Source: an uncultured Lachnospiraceae bacterium (GTDB lineage: Bacteria; Bacillota; Clostridia; Lachnospirales; Lachnospiraceae). From it: a stretch of 64,000 nucleotides of DNA. The notes under the pieces were generated by a model, which ran no database searches, was not told where the DNA came from, and saw only the letters and a list, made by a program, of their open reading frames with translations. The translations under genes were made by a program, and so were the position numbers. The first letter of the stretch is position 1; the number at the start of each line of letters is the position of its first letter. The stretch is from positions 1 to 64,000 of the forward strand of contig CAJTNT010000013.1 of NCBI GenBank assembly GCA_910577785.1. Reading direction: 5' to 3'. Of this stretch, positions 34,201 to 43,086 are shown one piece after another.

Positions 34201-36267
34201 ATCACAGTGCGATTTGAAGCTGGCCAGCTTATCCTTCTGCAGTTCATGCCAGGTGATATACTCTGGCAGACAGTTGTTATTCTTGCAATACTCTAAGAAA
34301 GTCCGTACAGAGTTGCTATTATAGCCTGCAAAGTTCGGCCCTGCCACCTTGAGGGACGGATTAATCCCCTTAATCGTCCTGTATATTTTCAGCCAGTCTG
34401 TACACATCTGGTTCAGCCTGCCGCCATACCAGATCTGGTCCGGCTCATTGAAAATCACAAAGCTGTAATGCTCCAGTTGCTCTGCCGTCTTGCCAGCCAC
34501 CATCTTGCTTACAATCTGCTGCACCTTCGTATTGTAATCCTCAATCCCATTGGATTCATACGGCCACTGCAGATAGAAATCCTGCAGGTAAATCTGGATA
34601 TTCTCCACGCCGCACGTCTCCAGGTAGGAAGTCAGGCGATACCCATCCCCGGAAGGATGCTGCTGCCCGTCCGCCGCTTTCTGCACAAGGATTTTGGGGG
34701 AAATCGCCTGGATCAGATCTGCGGAAGGCACGCCTACCTCGCTTACGCCATACAAAAATCCCGTAGAACCATGGAAAAGGGCGCCTTTGCTCTTGGCCGG
34801 GTCAGCGTCAAAATGCAGGGCTGCGCCATAGGTCTTTTCATCCACGGCTTTACGCAATGATGTAAGCGCCGCATCTACCGCTTCCTGATCCTGTCCGGCA
34901 AGAGCCGTATCCGCTGCCGAAATCGCGGCCTGGATCGCCTGCTCGCTTGCACTGCTTAAGCTTCCCTGTGCCACCAGCTGGGCTGCCTCTTCCTTTTCTG
35001 CCCTAAGCTGCGCATTGGAGAATACTGTGTCTGCCGTCACCCCAGTATAAAATACCAGGCCTTTGATCGCGTTGTCCAGGTTCTCCGTCAGGCGGCTTAC
35101 ATTCTCTGCCGTCACAGGATTTGCAATCCCTTCCTCCCCTTTTGCAATCGCAGACTGAAGCGCCTGGAATGAATCCCTGCTATAAAAGCTGATGCTCTTA
35201 CCCTTCGCCTCGTCCACTTTCGCCTGCAGCCCTGCCAGCAGTTCATCCCCTACCTTGTAGCTGTCATAAGCCGCCTTGGCCTGATCCGCCGTCAGCGCCA
35301 CATTGTAGAAGCGGAACTCATCCATCTTCGCCTTCAGATCCTTATCCGTCGTATAGACAGAAGGCCCAATGCCGCTGTACTTGTACTGTTTCAAAATGGC
35401 CGCATTGTCCGCAAACAGCCGGCTTAAAATTGCGGCCTGATTGTTGTTCCTGTCATACAGCATCTTCACCGGTTCACCGTCTAAGTACACCTCATAGGCC
35501 TTTGGCGACACGCTGACGGTCACATGCTGCCACCGCCCCCTTGCAAACTGCTTCTCCCATACCAGCTTCAGGCAGGACGCCTGGTCTGGCAGCATAATGG
35601 CCGTATGGTATCCATTCGGGCTATCCGCCCCCAAGTCAGAAGCCCCCTCCTGCCCAGCGACAAAAGAAAATTCCGGCGCTGTCCAGGAACCGCCCTGGTC
35701 AGAATTCTGCCCCTGTACGGTAGCGGAAAAAATACGGCTGTACTGGGCTGCGCTTGGATCAATATTAATCCAGAAAGAAAATGCAAACCCTGCGTCTGTC
35801 ACCTCTGCAAACATATCATTTGGGAGGGTCAGCCGCCCTTCCTTGGCTCCGTTTGTCGTACCTCCCGGCAAGTTAAGCACGTTGCTGCTGCGCTCCTCGT
35901 CCCGCTGTACGCCCAGCCCCGGCCTATTGCCTTCAATGGTTGCGGATACGCCTGTTTTGCTGCCCTCGTTCTCTACCTTATTGTCTTTTACCTCGCCGTC
36001 AAAGGTAAATTCATAATAAGGCTGCGGGATTTCCGCCCGGGCTGCCTCTGACTGCTGCACTTCTGCCTGGCCTGCTGCCTCTGACTGCTGCACTTCTGCC
36101 TGGCCTGCCGCCTCTGACTGCTGCACTTCTGCCTGGCCTGCTGCCTCTGACTGCTGCACTTCTGCCTGAGCCTTGGGATTTCCTTCTGCATTAGCGGGAA
36201 CCGAAGGAATCGCCATACTTGCCGCCAGAGCCAATGCCAGAAGCTTCTTCACATTCCTTGCCTTCAT
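31267..36267 (-). CDS. Large secreted multidomain glycoside hydrolase (GH-A fold, CBMs, Ig/FN3)
   Basis: 1666 residues from the ATG at 36267 (AAGGAGG ten bases before it; a GTG two codons earlier is too close). Order: signal peptide (1-28), four 11-residue repeats EVQQSEAAGQA (about 35-78), LamG-like domain (about 85-338), two helical FIVAR-like modules (to about 480), a (beta/alpha)8 glycosidase with acid/base Glu608 (FNEPD) and nucleophile Glu712 (VNETVNF), three carbohydrate-binding-like modules each marked by an EAE/EAED or similar motif (about 910-1370), an Ig-like domain (SYQWYKNTKN), a Big_2-like domain and an FN3 end. The catalytic part is like GH39/GH-A exo- or endo-xylosidases, but the substrate is uncertain. 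No LPXTG motif; released or bound through its modules. Confidence 0.82.
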   Translation of the reverse strand: MKARNVKKLLALALAASMAIPSVPANAEGNPKAQAEVQQSEAAGQAEVQQSEAAGQAEVQQSEAAGQAEVQQSEAARAEIPQPYYEFTFDGEVKDNKVENEGSKTGVSATIEGNRPGLGVQRDEERSSNVLNLPGGTTNGAKEGRLTLPNDMFAEVTDAGFAFSFWINIDPSAAQYSRIFSATVQGQNSDQGGSWTAPEFSFVAGQEGASDLGADSPNGYHTAIMLPDQASCLKLVWEKQFARGRWQHVTVSVSPKAYEVYLDGEPVKMLYDRNNNQAAILSRLFADNAAILKQYKYSGIGPSVYTTDKDLKAKMDEFRFYNVALTADQAKAAYDSYKVGDELLAGLQAKVDEAKGKSISFYSRDSFQALQSAIAKGEEGIANPVTAENVSRLTENLDNAIKGLVFYTGVTADTVFSNAQLRAEKEEAAQLVAQGSLSSASEQAIQAAISAADTALAGQDQEAVDAALTSLRKAVDEKTYGAALHFDADPAKSKGALFHGSTGFLYGVSEVGVPSADLIQAISPKILVQKAADGQQHPSGDGYRLTSYLETCGVENIQIYLQDFYLQWPYESNGIEDYNTKVQQIVSKMVAGKTAEQLEHYSFVIFNEPDQIWYGGRLNQMCTDWLKIYRTIKGINPSLKVAGPNFAGYNSNSVRTFLEYCKNNNCLPEYITWHELQKDKLASFKSHCDEVKQFVKTYYTGSGIEPVLFVNETVNFDDVGNPGALVNWLSIFDEEDTYASLPYWGLANSMNELAADNNKPNGAWWVYRWYAQMTGSKMPLTLENIEGPGPYGRLYGLTSADDSAKTIYSLFGGQAGKQTVSIENIRSTKTFQNASNAHVKIYRTKFTGHHGFADETPVVFEGNMAFTGNDLVFTMPDAELMDAYFAVITPATGTDNSVIGQYAKNWQQTYEAENATLIGSAEAYTKNGGGDLARSNRAEVGHLNSASDGVKFQVEVPKDGRYRLNIYYSSQAPQVDPLTLQYVASGGQNRAVGALCTHNLSIDGANQQDIVYDSTVKWGYYNYKTVYVNLTAGKHEIQLMYKGEDQNGKNVNSMLCALLDKIDLVYAPQAEAVVEIEPEELASSQAGFALSQEGSCSGAGAAVGSSDFEFYVNAPRDGYYAVGTAGAGTAKLSKSKVDYAQDAQAESTVSTSWLELLTVNLGQENAGSVYLTAGINRLRLSGSNLTLDKIVFTEKPEVTAANATVLEAEDQALSGTPSNDSYNYLPGSKAVPEVIDTAHASGGKAVEGFRGGKDNRLSLTVNAPEAGAYKLSVFCSNDEPAPVMKKQDGGNYVHPYNTDLVERYMQIAVNGKTPQTVYFRNTFCWDTYKNTIVDIELEKGANTITFTNDNSYKFSAVQDDFTPRMDKFVVAKAAVAGSGQPAKIDAAAPKITKQPSNASYTYGKKASALTVAASVTDGGSLSYQWYKNTKNTTEGAKPISGATKNSYTPAASAAGTLYYYCVVTNTNQAATGSKTASTSSRLASIKVNKAANKITGVSSGNKAYGDKPFTLKAKAQGTITYTSSDKKVAAIGRTNGKVTLKGCGIATITIKAAGNSKYNSATKKVTITVKPKKQVITALSSKKKTFTIKWKKDSKATGYKIQYATNQKFKKAASLTIKKNSTTTQTVRKAMKAGKKYYVRVCAFKTYKKKTIQGTWSKAKSIKIKK
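36041..36172 (-). repeat. Four 33-bp tandem repeats in the glycosidase gene
   Basis: Four nearly identical 33-base units (from 36041, 36074, 36107 and 36140) encode the 11-residue linker repeat just after the signal peptide. Units differ by one or two bases, implying recent slippage and probable copy-number variation between strains. Confidence 0.9.
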
Positions 36268-36836
36268 AAACACTTGTCCTCCTTTTTCAGAATCTTATTT
36301 CCAAAAGATTTGCTTTTTTCTATTATAAAAGATACTTGGCCTTCCTGGCTAGGATAAATTAGAAAAAAAAGTTGTAATTTTTTGTAATTATTACTTCTTC
36401 ACATTTCATCTGTATGCCCAGACACGCAAAAAACAGCTAATCCCTATCGATTAACTGTTCTTCTATCTTATTACCATAGCACTGAAATTAATAATGAAAA
36501 AGATATACCATTAAGACATGCTCTATAAACTTTCGTAGCCATTGTCCGCTGGCCGGGGCAAGCCGTCCCCCTGAGCAGACAATTCAGGAACGGTTTTAGC
36601 GGAGGGAATTGCCTCGTTCTTGCCGGATGGGATAAAGGATCCAAATGGAAACCCAGCGCTAAAGAACGGCAGGAAAATACCTTATGCAGATTGCGCAGGA
36701 TATTTCTTCGAGAGTACAGGCCAAAAATCGTCGGCATAGCGGGCTATACTGAGACTTTTTGGCCTGCACAATCAGAGAAATAGGCGTACAGCGTATCACA
36801 TCCAGCACCCTATTACCTGCGTGCCTCCCCGCAACA
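36268..36836. other. Gene-free region upstream of the glycosidase
   Basis: No gene is supported in these 569 bases. AACAG (36431-36435) and CTGTT (near 36460) form a small hairpin upstream of the glycosidase promoter region. At 36717-36766 an 11-bp inverted repeat (CAGGCCAAAAA / TTTTTGGCCTG) encloses ATAGC-GG-GCTAT; with its A5/T5 ends it may terminate yebC transcription, 70 bases past that stop. The 11-mer GCATAGCGGGC (36734-36744) also occurs at the recombinase site (14327-14337), possibly by chance. Short frames here show no family resemblance. Confidence 0.5.
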
Positions 36837-37565
36837 TCATCCCTCCCAGTTATGGTACACCGCCTGTACATCGTCATCGTCTTCCAGGAGATCCAAGATC
36901 TTTTGAATATTCTTCACAGCCTCTTCCTCCGACACCTGTACCCATGTCTGCGGGATCATCGTCACCTCTGCGGAAGCCATGGCAATCCCGGCCTCTTCCA
37001 GCTTCTGGCGCACCTCGCTGAAGCCTTCCGGATCCGTCAGCACCTCATAGCTGTCTTCCTCCTCAGAGAAATCCTCCGCCCCTGCGTCCAGCGCCATCAT
37101 CATCAGATCATCCGCATCCATCTCACACTCTTCCTTGGCAATGACAATCTGCCCCTTCTTGTCAAACATATAAGATACGCACCCCGGCGTCCCTACATTC
37201 CCATTGCCTTTTGTAAACGCACTCCTGACGTTGGCAGCCGTGCGGTTCTTATTATCCGTCAAAGCATCCACAATAATCGCCGTCCCATTCGGGCCATACC
37301 CTTCATAAGACGCAAACTCATAATTCACAGAATTGGCATCCCCTGCAGCCTTCTTAATGCCGCGCTCAATGGTATCGTTGGGCATATTGTTGGATTTCGC
37401 CTTGGCAATCACATCACGGAGGCGGCTGTTATTATTGGGATCCGGCCCCCCTTCCTTCACTGCCACGGCAATCTCCCTGCCGATGATCGTAAATATCTTC
37501 CCTCTTGCCGCATCGTTTTTCTCTTTCTTATGCTTAATATTCGCAAATTTAGAATGTCCTGACAT
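36837..37565 (-). CDS. YebC/PmpR family protein
   Basis: 242 residues with the family start MSGHSKFANIKHKKEKNDAA and the conserved GYGPNGTAIIVDALTDNKNR block. YebC-type proteins are either transcription regulators or, as shown more recently, ribosome-associated factors relieving stalling at proline stretches. AAGAGGAGAA precedes the ATG. Probably monocistronic: the next gene upstream ends 78 bases earlier. Confidence 0.95.
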   Translation of the reverse strand: MSGHSKFANIKHKKEKNDAARGKIFTIIGREIAVAVKEGGPDPNNNSRLRDVIAKAKSNNMPNDTIERGIKKAAGDANSVNYEFASYEGYGPNGTAIIVDALTDNKNRTAANVRSAFTKGNGNVGTPGCVSYMFDKKGQIVIAKEECEMDADDLMMMALDAGAEDFSEEEDSYEVLTDPEGFSEVRQKLEEAGIAMASAEVTMIPQTWVQVSEEEAVKNIQKILDLLEDDDDVQAVYHNWEG

Positions 37566-37642
37566 ATCAGTTCTCCTCTTTTCCTAATATTTTTGTAACT
37601 ATTCCGTGCCTTCCTAGTTACATAATTATCTTACATACGCAC

Positions 37643-38956
37643 TCACGCTTTTGTAACCCTCACCATATGTATCATCTTATCCCTCACGGACAGCACATGG
37701 AAATGCCACCCCTCCGCATCCAGCTCAAACTCCTCATGCTCCCCAGGGATTTTCCCAATCAGGGAAATCAGATACCCATTCAGCGTCTCGTACTCCATGC
37801 CCTCCATGGGAATCCCCAGCGTTTCGCAGACTTCCCCAAAGGGCGCCATTCCCCGCATCAGATAGCTCCCATCCGCCTGGGCGACCACGTCTGTCTCTTC
37901 CTCGTCATATTCATCAAAGATATTCCCCACAATCTCTTCCAGGATATCCTCCATGGCAACGATTCCCGCTGTCTGCCCATATTCGTCCACCACCACCACC
38001 ATGTGGTTCTTCTTCGACTGCATCCCCTGGAAGAGCTCATTGATATTGCGAGTCTCGGGAATGAACACGGCCTCCCGCACCAGCCCCGGGATTTCCTGTA
38101 TTTCCCGCTCCAGGTAAAGGCCCTTGCGGCTCTCAATCATCACGTCCTTCATATGTAAAATACCAATAATATTATCAATATCCCCCTTATAGACCGGGAA
38201 CCTGGAATTGTTCCCTTCCAGGATGATTTCCAGCGCCTCCTTCAGCAATGTGCTGCCTTCAATGGCGTTCACATGCTTGCGGTGAGTCATAATATCCTTG
38301 GCTTCCTTGTCGTCAAAGGCAAAAATATTGTGGATCATCTCTGCCTCGCTGGCCTGCAAAACCCCCTGTTCGTGCCCTTCCTTGACCATGGAAATAATCT
38401 CTTCTTCCGTCACATCGTCAAAACTGGCAGTGGGGTCAATCCCCACCAGCCGCACTGCCAGGTTGGACGCCTTCTCCGCCAGGTACGCATAGGGCCACAG
38501 TATGTACAGCAGTACACGGACCAGGCCTGCCAGGCGGAACAGCCATTCCTCCGGACGCCTGGCCGCAATTTTCTGCGGCGCAATCACCCCCAGCGCTACA
38601 AAAAAGAATACACCCGCCAACGCCGCCAGGACATAGCACCATAAAAGCAAATAAGGGTTGGGATCCCGCAAAGACAGGGAATGGAACAGTAGGTTCCCCA
38701 GAAGGCGGATCTGGTATATGCCAAACACCCCGCTGGCAAAGGTCATTAAAATCTGCACTGCATGCTTTGTCTTATAGGGGGAATCCATCACTTCCAGCAG
38801 CCAGGGGGCATACTTGCTGCCCTCCTCTTTCCGCTTCTCCACCTGACTCTCAGAGACTTCCTCAAGAGCCGTCAGGAATCCATACATAATCGCATTGATA
38901 ATCACCAATCCCAAAAATACAATCAGCCCTATGGCAGGACTCGCGCCATCATCCAT
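37643..38956 (-). CDS. CNNM/CorC-type hemolysin family protein with CBS domains
   Basis: 437 residues. N-terminal DUF21/CNNM membrane domain (about 1-175, four hydrophobic segments), a CBS pair (about 200-325; IMTHRKHVNAIEGS and FVPE-like EVFIPETRNINELF), an acidic EDILEEIVGNIFDEYDEEE helix, then the CorC_HlyC domain (about 345-435). Such proteins are linked to Mg2+/Co2+ efflux or resistance. GAGGAGTCAGAAG precedes the ATG. Confidence 0.9.
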   Translation of the reverse strand: MDDGASPAIGLIVFLGLVIINAIMYGFLTALEEVSESQVEKRKEEGSKYAPWLLEVMDSPYKTKHAVQILMTFASGVFGIYQIRLLGNLLFHSLSLRDPNPYLLLWCYVLAALAGVFFFVALGVIAPQKIAARRPEEWLFRLAGLVRVLLYILWPYAYLAEKASNLAVRLVGIDPTASFDDVTEEEIISMVKEGHEQGVLQASEAEMIHNIFAFDDKEAKDIMTHRKHVNAIEGSTLLKEALEIILEGNNSRFPVYKGDIDNIIGILHMKDVMIESRKGLYLEREIQEIPGLVREAVFIPETRNINELFQGMQSKKNHMVVVVDEYGQTAGIVAMEDILEEIVGNIFDEYDEEETDVVAQADGSYLMRGMAPFGEVCETLGIPMEGMEYETLNGYLISLIGKIPGEHEEFELDAEGWHFHVLSVRDKMIHMVRVTKA

Positions 38957-39072
38957 TCTTCTGACTCCTCTTTCCTCAGGAGCTGCATCCGTTATTTTCC
39001 TACAGCTCCTTACGCATAACGATTAATAGCAAACACTTGAAATATACCATTTCCGGGCATATTAGTCAAGAT

Positions 39073-39420
39073 TTATGTATATAATTCCAAACTGATTTCA
39101 AGTGCCCGGTCTACTTTTTTTAAAACTTCCCTGTCCAAACAGCAGACTTTGTCCCTCAGCCTCTGCTTGTCAATCGTCCGCAGCTGCTCTAAGAGTATTA
39201 CGGAATCCTTTACCATGTCATACTTCCTGGCGTCCAGTTCCACATGGGTCGGCAGCTTCGCCTTGTTCATCTTCGAAGTAATCGCCGCACAGATAACGGT
39301 TGGGCTATGGCGGTTGCCCACATCATTCTGGATAATCAGGACAGGACGGATCCCCCCCTGCTCTGAGCCTACCACCGGGCGTAAATCTGCATAATAAATA
39401 TCTCCTCTATGAATAACCAC
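39073..39420 (-). CDS. mazF: MazF/NdoA-type endoribonuclease toxin
   Basis: 115 residues, GTG start at 39420. The MazF signature IHRGDIYYADLRPVVGSEQG, RPVLIIQND, and ITSKMNKAKLPTHVEL is present with the catalytic Arg and Thr positions. It is an mRNA interferase cleaving at short motifs. In B. subtilis ndoA follows alr and an antitoxin gene; here alr lies directly upstream (115-base gap), but no antitoxin frame is found between them. Antitoxin-less mazF near alr is common in Lachnospiraceae, so a distant or unrelated antitoxin may exist. Confidence 0.93.
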   Translation of the reverse strand: MVIHRGDIYYADLRPVVGSEQGGIRPVLIIQNDVGNRHSPTVICAAITSKMNKAKLPTHVELDARKYDMVKDSVILLEQLRTIDKQRLRDKVCCLDREVLKKVDRALEISLELYT

Positions 39421-39534
39421 TTTTCCTCACACTCCAAAATTTTATAGGTTGATAACTGTTTTGTGCTTTCACAGTTACATAGGTCTTTCTAACACCTATT
39501 GTTCCCCATTTCTTCGTGTGTATACATCGTTTCT

Positions 39535-40683
39535 TTAAATTCTCGGCTTGCCATCCTTGCAGTAGACCCTGGGGATGCGCCTGCCCAAATCACAGGCAAA
39601 TTCATAGTTGAAGCGGCCTGACAGGTCGCCAATCGCTTCCATGGAGATCTCCTCCCCCCCATCTGTGCCTACCAAGGTCACGGGATCGCCCTCCTGCGCC
39701 TCCGGGATATGGGTCACATCCACCATAAACTGATCCATGCAGATACGCCCGCAGATTGGCGCCCTCTGTCCATGGATTAGCACATACCCCCGGTTGGAAA
39801 GGCTCCGCGGATAGCCATCGCCATAGCCGATTGGAACAGTGGCAATCCGCTGCCTGCCTGTCGTCTGGTAGGTGGCCCCATAGCTGATGCTCCTGCCTGC
39901 TTCCAGCTCTTTCAGGAACACGATGCAGCTTTTGAGGGACAGCGCCGACCTTAAATCCAGCCTCTCCTTCTGCACCTGATCCGAAGGCCACATCCCATAG
40001 AGGCTGATGCCCGCCCGCACCAGGCTCATATTGGCATATGGCAGATCGATGATGGCCGCGCTGTTGGAACAGTGTGGCAGGGGGATGTGGATTCCCTTCC
40101 GGCAGAGCATCGCATTCATTTCCTGGAATTTTGCCAGCTGCTGCTCTGCCATCGTCTTATCCCGGTCGTCCGCTTTGGCAAAATGCGTAAAAATCCCTTC
40201 TATTATAATATGGGGCATTGCCGCAATTTGTGCAATCTCTTCTGCGGCTTCCTGGGTAACCTGGAAGCCAAGGCGGCTTAGGCCGGTATCTATCTTCAAG
40301 TGGATTGTGATCGGGGTTCCTGCCCAAGCGGCAGATTCCTCCAGGGCAAGCGCCTGCCGGAGAGAGAAAACAGCGGGACGGATTCCCAAATCAGGCAGCA
40401 AGCAGTATTGATCTGGGAATGTGGCTCCCAGGACGAGAATCGGTTTCTTCAGGCCGCTGCTGCGCAGAGCCTGGGCTTCCTCCACAGTGGCCGTCGCGTA
40501 GCCCCAGGTAATGGGGAGGGGTTCTAGCTCCTTTCCGATCGGGATGGCGCCATGGCCATAGGCATCGGCTTTGATGACAGGCATGATTTTTGTGCCTGGC
40601 TGGAGGATGCGCTGCATTTGGGACATATTGTGGAGGATTGCGTCAAGGTTGATTTCTGCATAGGCTCTGGAGGGTGTATTCAT
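39535..40683 (-). CDS. alr: Alanine racemase
   Basis: 382 residues. The PLP lysine is Lys38 in VIKADAYGHGA; the second catalytic base is the tyrosine of SISYGATY (about 265), and the ICMDQFMVDVTH segment belongs to the C-terminal barrel. It makes D-alanine for peptidoglycan. Length is normal and AAAGG lies upstream of the ATG. Lies between nnrE/D and mazF, an order seen in many Firmicutes. Confidence 0.95.
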   Translation of the reverse strand: MNTPSRAYAEINLDAILHNMSQMQRILQPGTKIMPVIKADAYGHGAIPIGKELEPLPITWGYATATVEEAQALRSSGLKKPILVLGATFPDQYCLLPDLGIRPAVFSLRQALALEESAAWAGTPITIHLKIDTGLSRLGFQVTQEAAEEIAQIAAMPHIIIEGIFTHFAKADDRDKTMAEQQLAKFQEMNAMLCRKGIHIPLPHCSNSAAIIDLPYANMSLVRAGISLYGMWPSDQVQKERLDLRSALSLKSCIVFLKELEAGRSISYGATYQTTGRQRIATVPIGYGDGYPRSLSNRGYVLIHGQRAPICGRICMDQFMVDVTHIPEAQEGDPVTLVGTDGGEEISMEAIGDLSGRFNYEFACDLGRRIPRVYCKDGKPRI

Positions 40684-40733
40684 GATTTTTTGCCTTTCTA
40701 ATGGGGTAGGGTAATGATTTTGCGGCTTCTTTG

Positions 40734-42362
40734 TTACTTTTCTTGGTTATGATTCACAGGGGCAAGGCGGCCATACGAGCCGCTGTGGTATGCACTGGAG
40801 ATGCCGGCAAGGATATCTTGCGCCATCATGGCATGGGGCGCTATCTGGCTGGCCTGGCAGTCTGCGGCCACGCCGTGCAGGCATACGCCAAGGGGGGCTG
40901 CCTCTGTCGGCTCCATGCCTTGGGCTATCAGGCCGGCCAGGATGCCGGTCAGCACATCGCCGGAACCGGCCGTGGCCATCCCGTTGTTTCCAGTGGCATT
41001 GATATATGCCTGCTGATTGGGGAGGGCTGTTACGGTACGGGCATCTTTTAAGATGCATATTACATTGTATTCCGCGGCAAAGGAGCGGGCAGCTTGCAGA
41101 ATCTTTTCTTTGATAGCCAGGATGGGGGTTTTTGTCAGCCTTGCCATTTCTCCCAGGTGGGGCGTGAGGATGACAGGAGCCTTCACCTCTTTCAGCCACT
41201 CCAAGCGCTCCGAGAGGATATTCAGGCCGTCGGCATCCAGTATCACGGGCACGTTGGCTGTCTTCAGCACAGATTCCACCAGAAATTTCGCTTCTTCACC
41301 AGTGCCCAGGCCCGGGCCTATCGTAACAGCAGAAGCCCAGTGCAGAAGCTCGGAGAGGTTAGGGAAAATATTCTTCACATCCTTCACCATCGGCAGCTGG
41401 GAGGAATTGAGGCTGCTATTGATGTCATATGCTTCCTCACCTTCATCATCCAGCGCTTCATAAGTAGCAAGGATGGCCTCTGGCAATAGCTGCTGCAGGA
41501 TGACCCGGTTCGACTCTTCGGTGAGGATTTTTACCAGGCCGGCTCCTGTGCGGTAAGAGGCCTTGGCGCTTAGAAATGCGGCTCCGGCCATATTCCGGCT
41601 GCCAGCCACCGTCAGTACCTTGCCATAGGTGCCTTTGTTGGAATCTTTCTGCCTTCTGGGAATCCGTGCCAGGCATTCCGCCTTAGTCAGGTACAGATTC
41701 GGAGATTCCGTAAGAAAACTATGCCTGTCAATGCCAATCTGTTTGACCCGTACCTCTCCGGCATATTCTGCTCCCGGATACAGCACAAGGCCGCTTTTTG
41801 CAAATGCGAAGGTAACCGTCAGCTCTGCCCGGAAGCCAATGCCCATCACCTGCCCGGTATCGGCATGGATCCCAGAGGGGATATCAACCGCCACCTTCCA
41901 GCCTTCTTTCTGGTTCATGTCCACGATATAGTCCTGGTAAATGCCTTCCAGATCTCTGCCCAGCCCAATCCCAAACAAGGCGTCGACGACGGCCCAGAAC
42001 TCCTTCTTGGGGATTGCATGGCCAATCGGAACGCCATAATTCCCCAAGATTTCCATCTGTTTCCTAGTCTCTGCGGAAGCTTTTTCCCGGTTTGGAGGCA
42101 TTACAAGGACAACGTCATACCCTTTCTGCCAGAGCATACGCCCAATAGCCAGCCCATCCCCGCCGTTATTCCCCAGGCCGCACACCACCAATATGGAATG
42201 GCTTGCGCGTTCCTGGCTCTTCTCTTGCCCAAAAAGCCTCTCAATTTCATCCACTACGCCCAGCGCCGCCCGCTCCATCAATACCAGGGACGGCACTCCA
42301 AAATGCTCGATTGTATTTCTGTCACATTGTTTCATCTGCTGACTGCCAACTAAAATCTCCAT
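40734..42362 (-). CDS. nnr: Bifunctional NAD(P)H-hydrate epimerase / ADP-dependent dehydratase
   Basis: 542 residues from the ATG at 42362 (an in-frame GTG nine bases earlier is too near the AGGGAAG). The N-terminal YjeF epimerase domain covers about 1-215 (VCGLGNNGGDGLAIGRML; DALFGIGLGRDL), and the C-terminal ribokinase-like dehydratase about 230-540 (TVAGSRNMAGAAFLSAKA; TPHLGEMARL; GSGDVLTGILAGLI). Together they repair damaged hydrated NADH/NADPH. Normal length for the fusion. Confidence 0.94.
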   Translation of the reverse strand: MEILVGSQQMKQCDRNTIEHFGVPSLVLMERAALGVVDEIERLFGQEKSQERASHSILVVCGLGNNGGDGLAIGRMLWQKGYDVVLVMPPNREKASAETRKQMEILGNYGVPIGHAIPKKEFWAVVDALFGIGLGRDLEGIYQDYIVDMNQKEGWKVAVDIPSGIHADTGQVMGIGFRAELTVTFAFAKSGLVLYPGAEYAGEVRVKQIGIDRHSFLTESPNLYLTKAECLARIPRRQKDSNKGTYGKVLTVAGSRNMAGAAFLSAKASYRTGAGLVKILTEESNRVILQQLLPEAILATYEALDDEGEEAYDINSSLNSSQLPMVKDVKNIFPNLSELLHWASAVTIGPGLGTGEEAKFLVESVLKTANVPVILDADGLNILSERLEWLKEVKAPVILTPHLGEMARLTKTPILAIKEKILQAARSFAAEYNVICILKDARTVTALPNQQAYINATGNNGMATAGSGDVLTGILAGLIAQGMEPTEAAPLGVCLHGVAADCQASQIAPHAMMAQDILAGISSAYHSGSYGRLAPVNHNQEK

Positions 42363-42448
42363 TGCCTGCACTTCCCTTCTGCCTGCCGAAAACCCGCCGG
42401 AACATTCTCTTTCCTGCCAAACACCCGCCTAGCCATTACCTTTCCTGC

Positions 42449-43063
42449 CTATTTATACTCCGCCCGGTAGCGGATATCAAACATATCTGTCATCCGGGCG
42501 CCAAATATATCATGCAGATATGTGTACATTTCCTTATTCTTCCCCTCGATGCTCTCTTTGCGGATGACCTTTTTCTTCAGTTCGATGCGTGTGCTGCGGA
42601 TCCACTCCGCAATCTGATCCCGCTCTGCCTCATAACGGCTCATCATCCCATAACAATATTCCATGGTTTCCGCCATCAGCTGTTCATTGTCTGCCTTCAA
42701 TTCCCCTTCCAGGCTTTTCATCTCCGCCCTGCTCCCGCCCATCCTGTCGTTGATTTCCGTAATCAGCCGCCGGTCTTCTTGGAGCCTGGCTGTCTCCTGC
42801 CCTTCCTCGCCAATCTCATCCATATTCACCACGATATTCTTCATCAGCTTATCCTTAAGGCCCTTGAGATCCTTCATATCCTGGTTCAGCCTTCCCTGCC
42901 TCGCCAGATGCTTATTGACCTTTTTCTCCAGCCTCTGGATTTCCTTGGGCTTGCCGTCCGCCGAAAACAGATGATGCCATTTCTGATCCAATACTAAGAT
43001 TGGAATGTCCTTGCTCTGCGCAATCCTCATAAAACGGGGATCCGTATTCTTCTTTTTTCCCAT
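42449..43063 (-). CDS. Coiled-coil protein of unknown function
   Basis: 204 residues from the ATG at 43063 (AGGAG nine bases before it; an upstream TTG is less likely). After a start of MGKKKNTDPRFMRIAQS and IPILVLDQKWHHLF the protein is almost entirely helical and charged, with heptad-like leucines (IQRLEKKVNKHLARQGRL, MKDLKGLKDKLM). No enzyme motif, signal or membrane segment. Probably a conserved clostridial protein beside rex (23-base gap) in the same operon; function not recognised. Confidence 0.75.
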   Translation of the reverse strand: MGKKKNTDPRFMRIAQSKDIPILVLDQKWHHLFSADGKPKEIQRLEKKVNKHLARQGRLNQDMKDLKGLKDKLMKNIVVNMDEIGEEGQETARLQEDRRLITEINDRMGGSRAEMKSLEGELKADNEQLMAETMEYCYGMMSRYEAERDQIAEWIRSTRIELKKKVIRKESIEGKNKEMYTYLHDIFGARMTDMFDIRYRAEYK

Positions 43064-43086
43064 ATGCAATCACTCCTGAATCATTT

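Noticed and set aside
36041..36172. CRISPR-like direct repeats (also considered at 47618-47785)
   Set aside because: Both are contiguous in-frame coding repeats without spacers, and no cas genes are present.
36471..36877. Short minus-strand frames in the spacer before yebC
   Set aside because: No ribosome binding sites, no family resemblance, and inverted repeats run through them.
39421..39534. MazE-type antitoxin gene between alr and mazF
   Set aside because: No frame of adequate length with a ribosome binding site on either strand.
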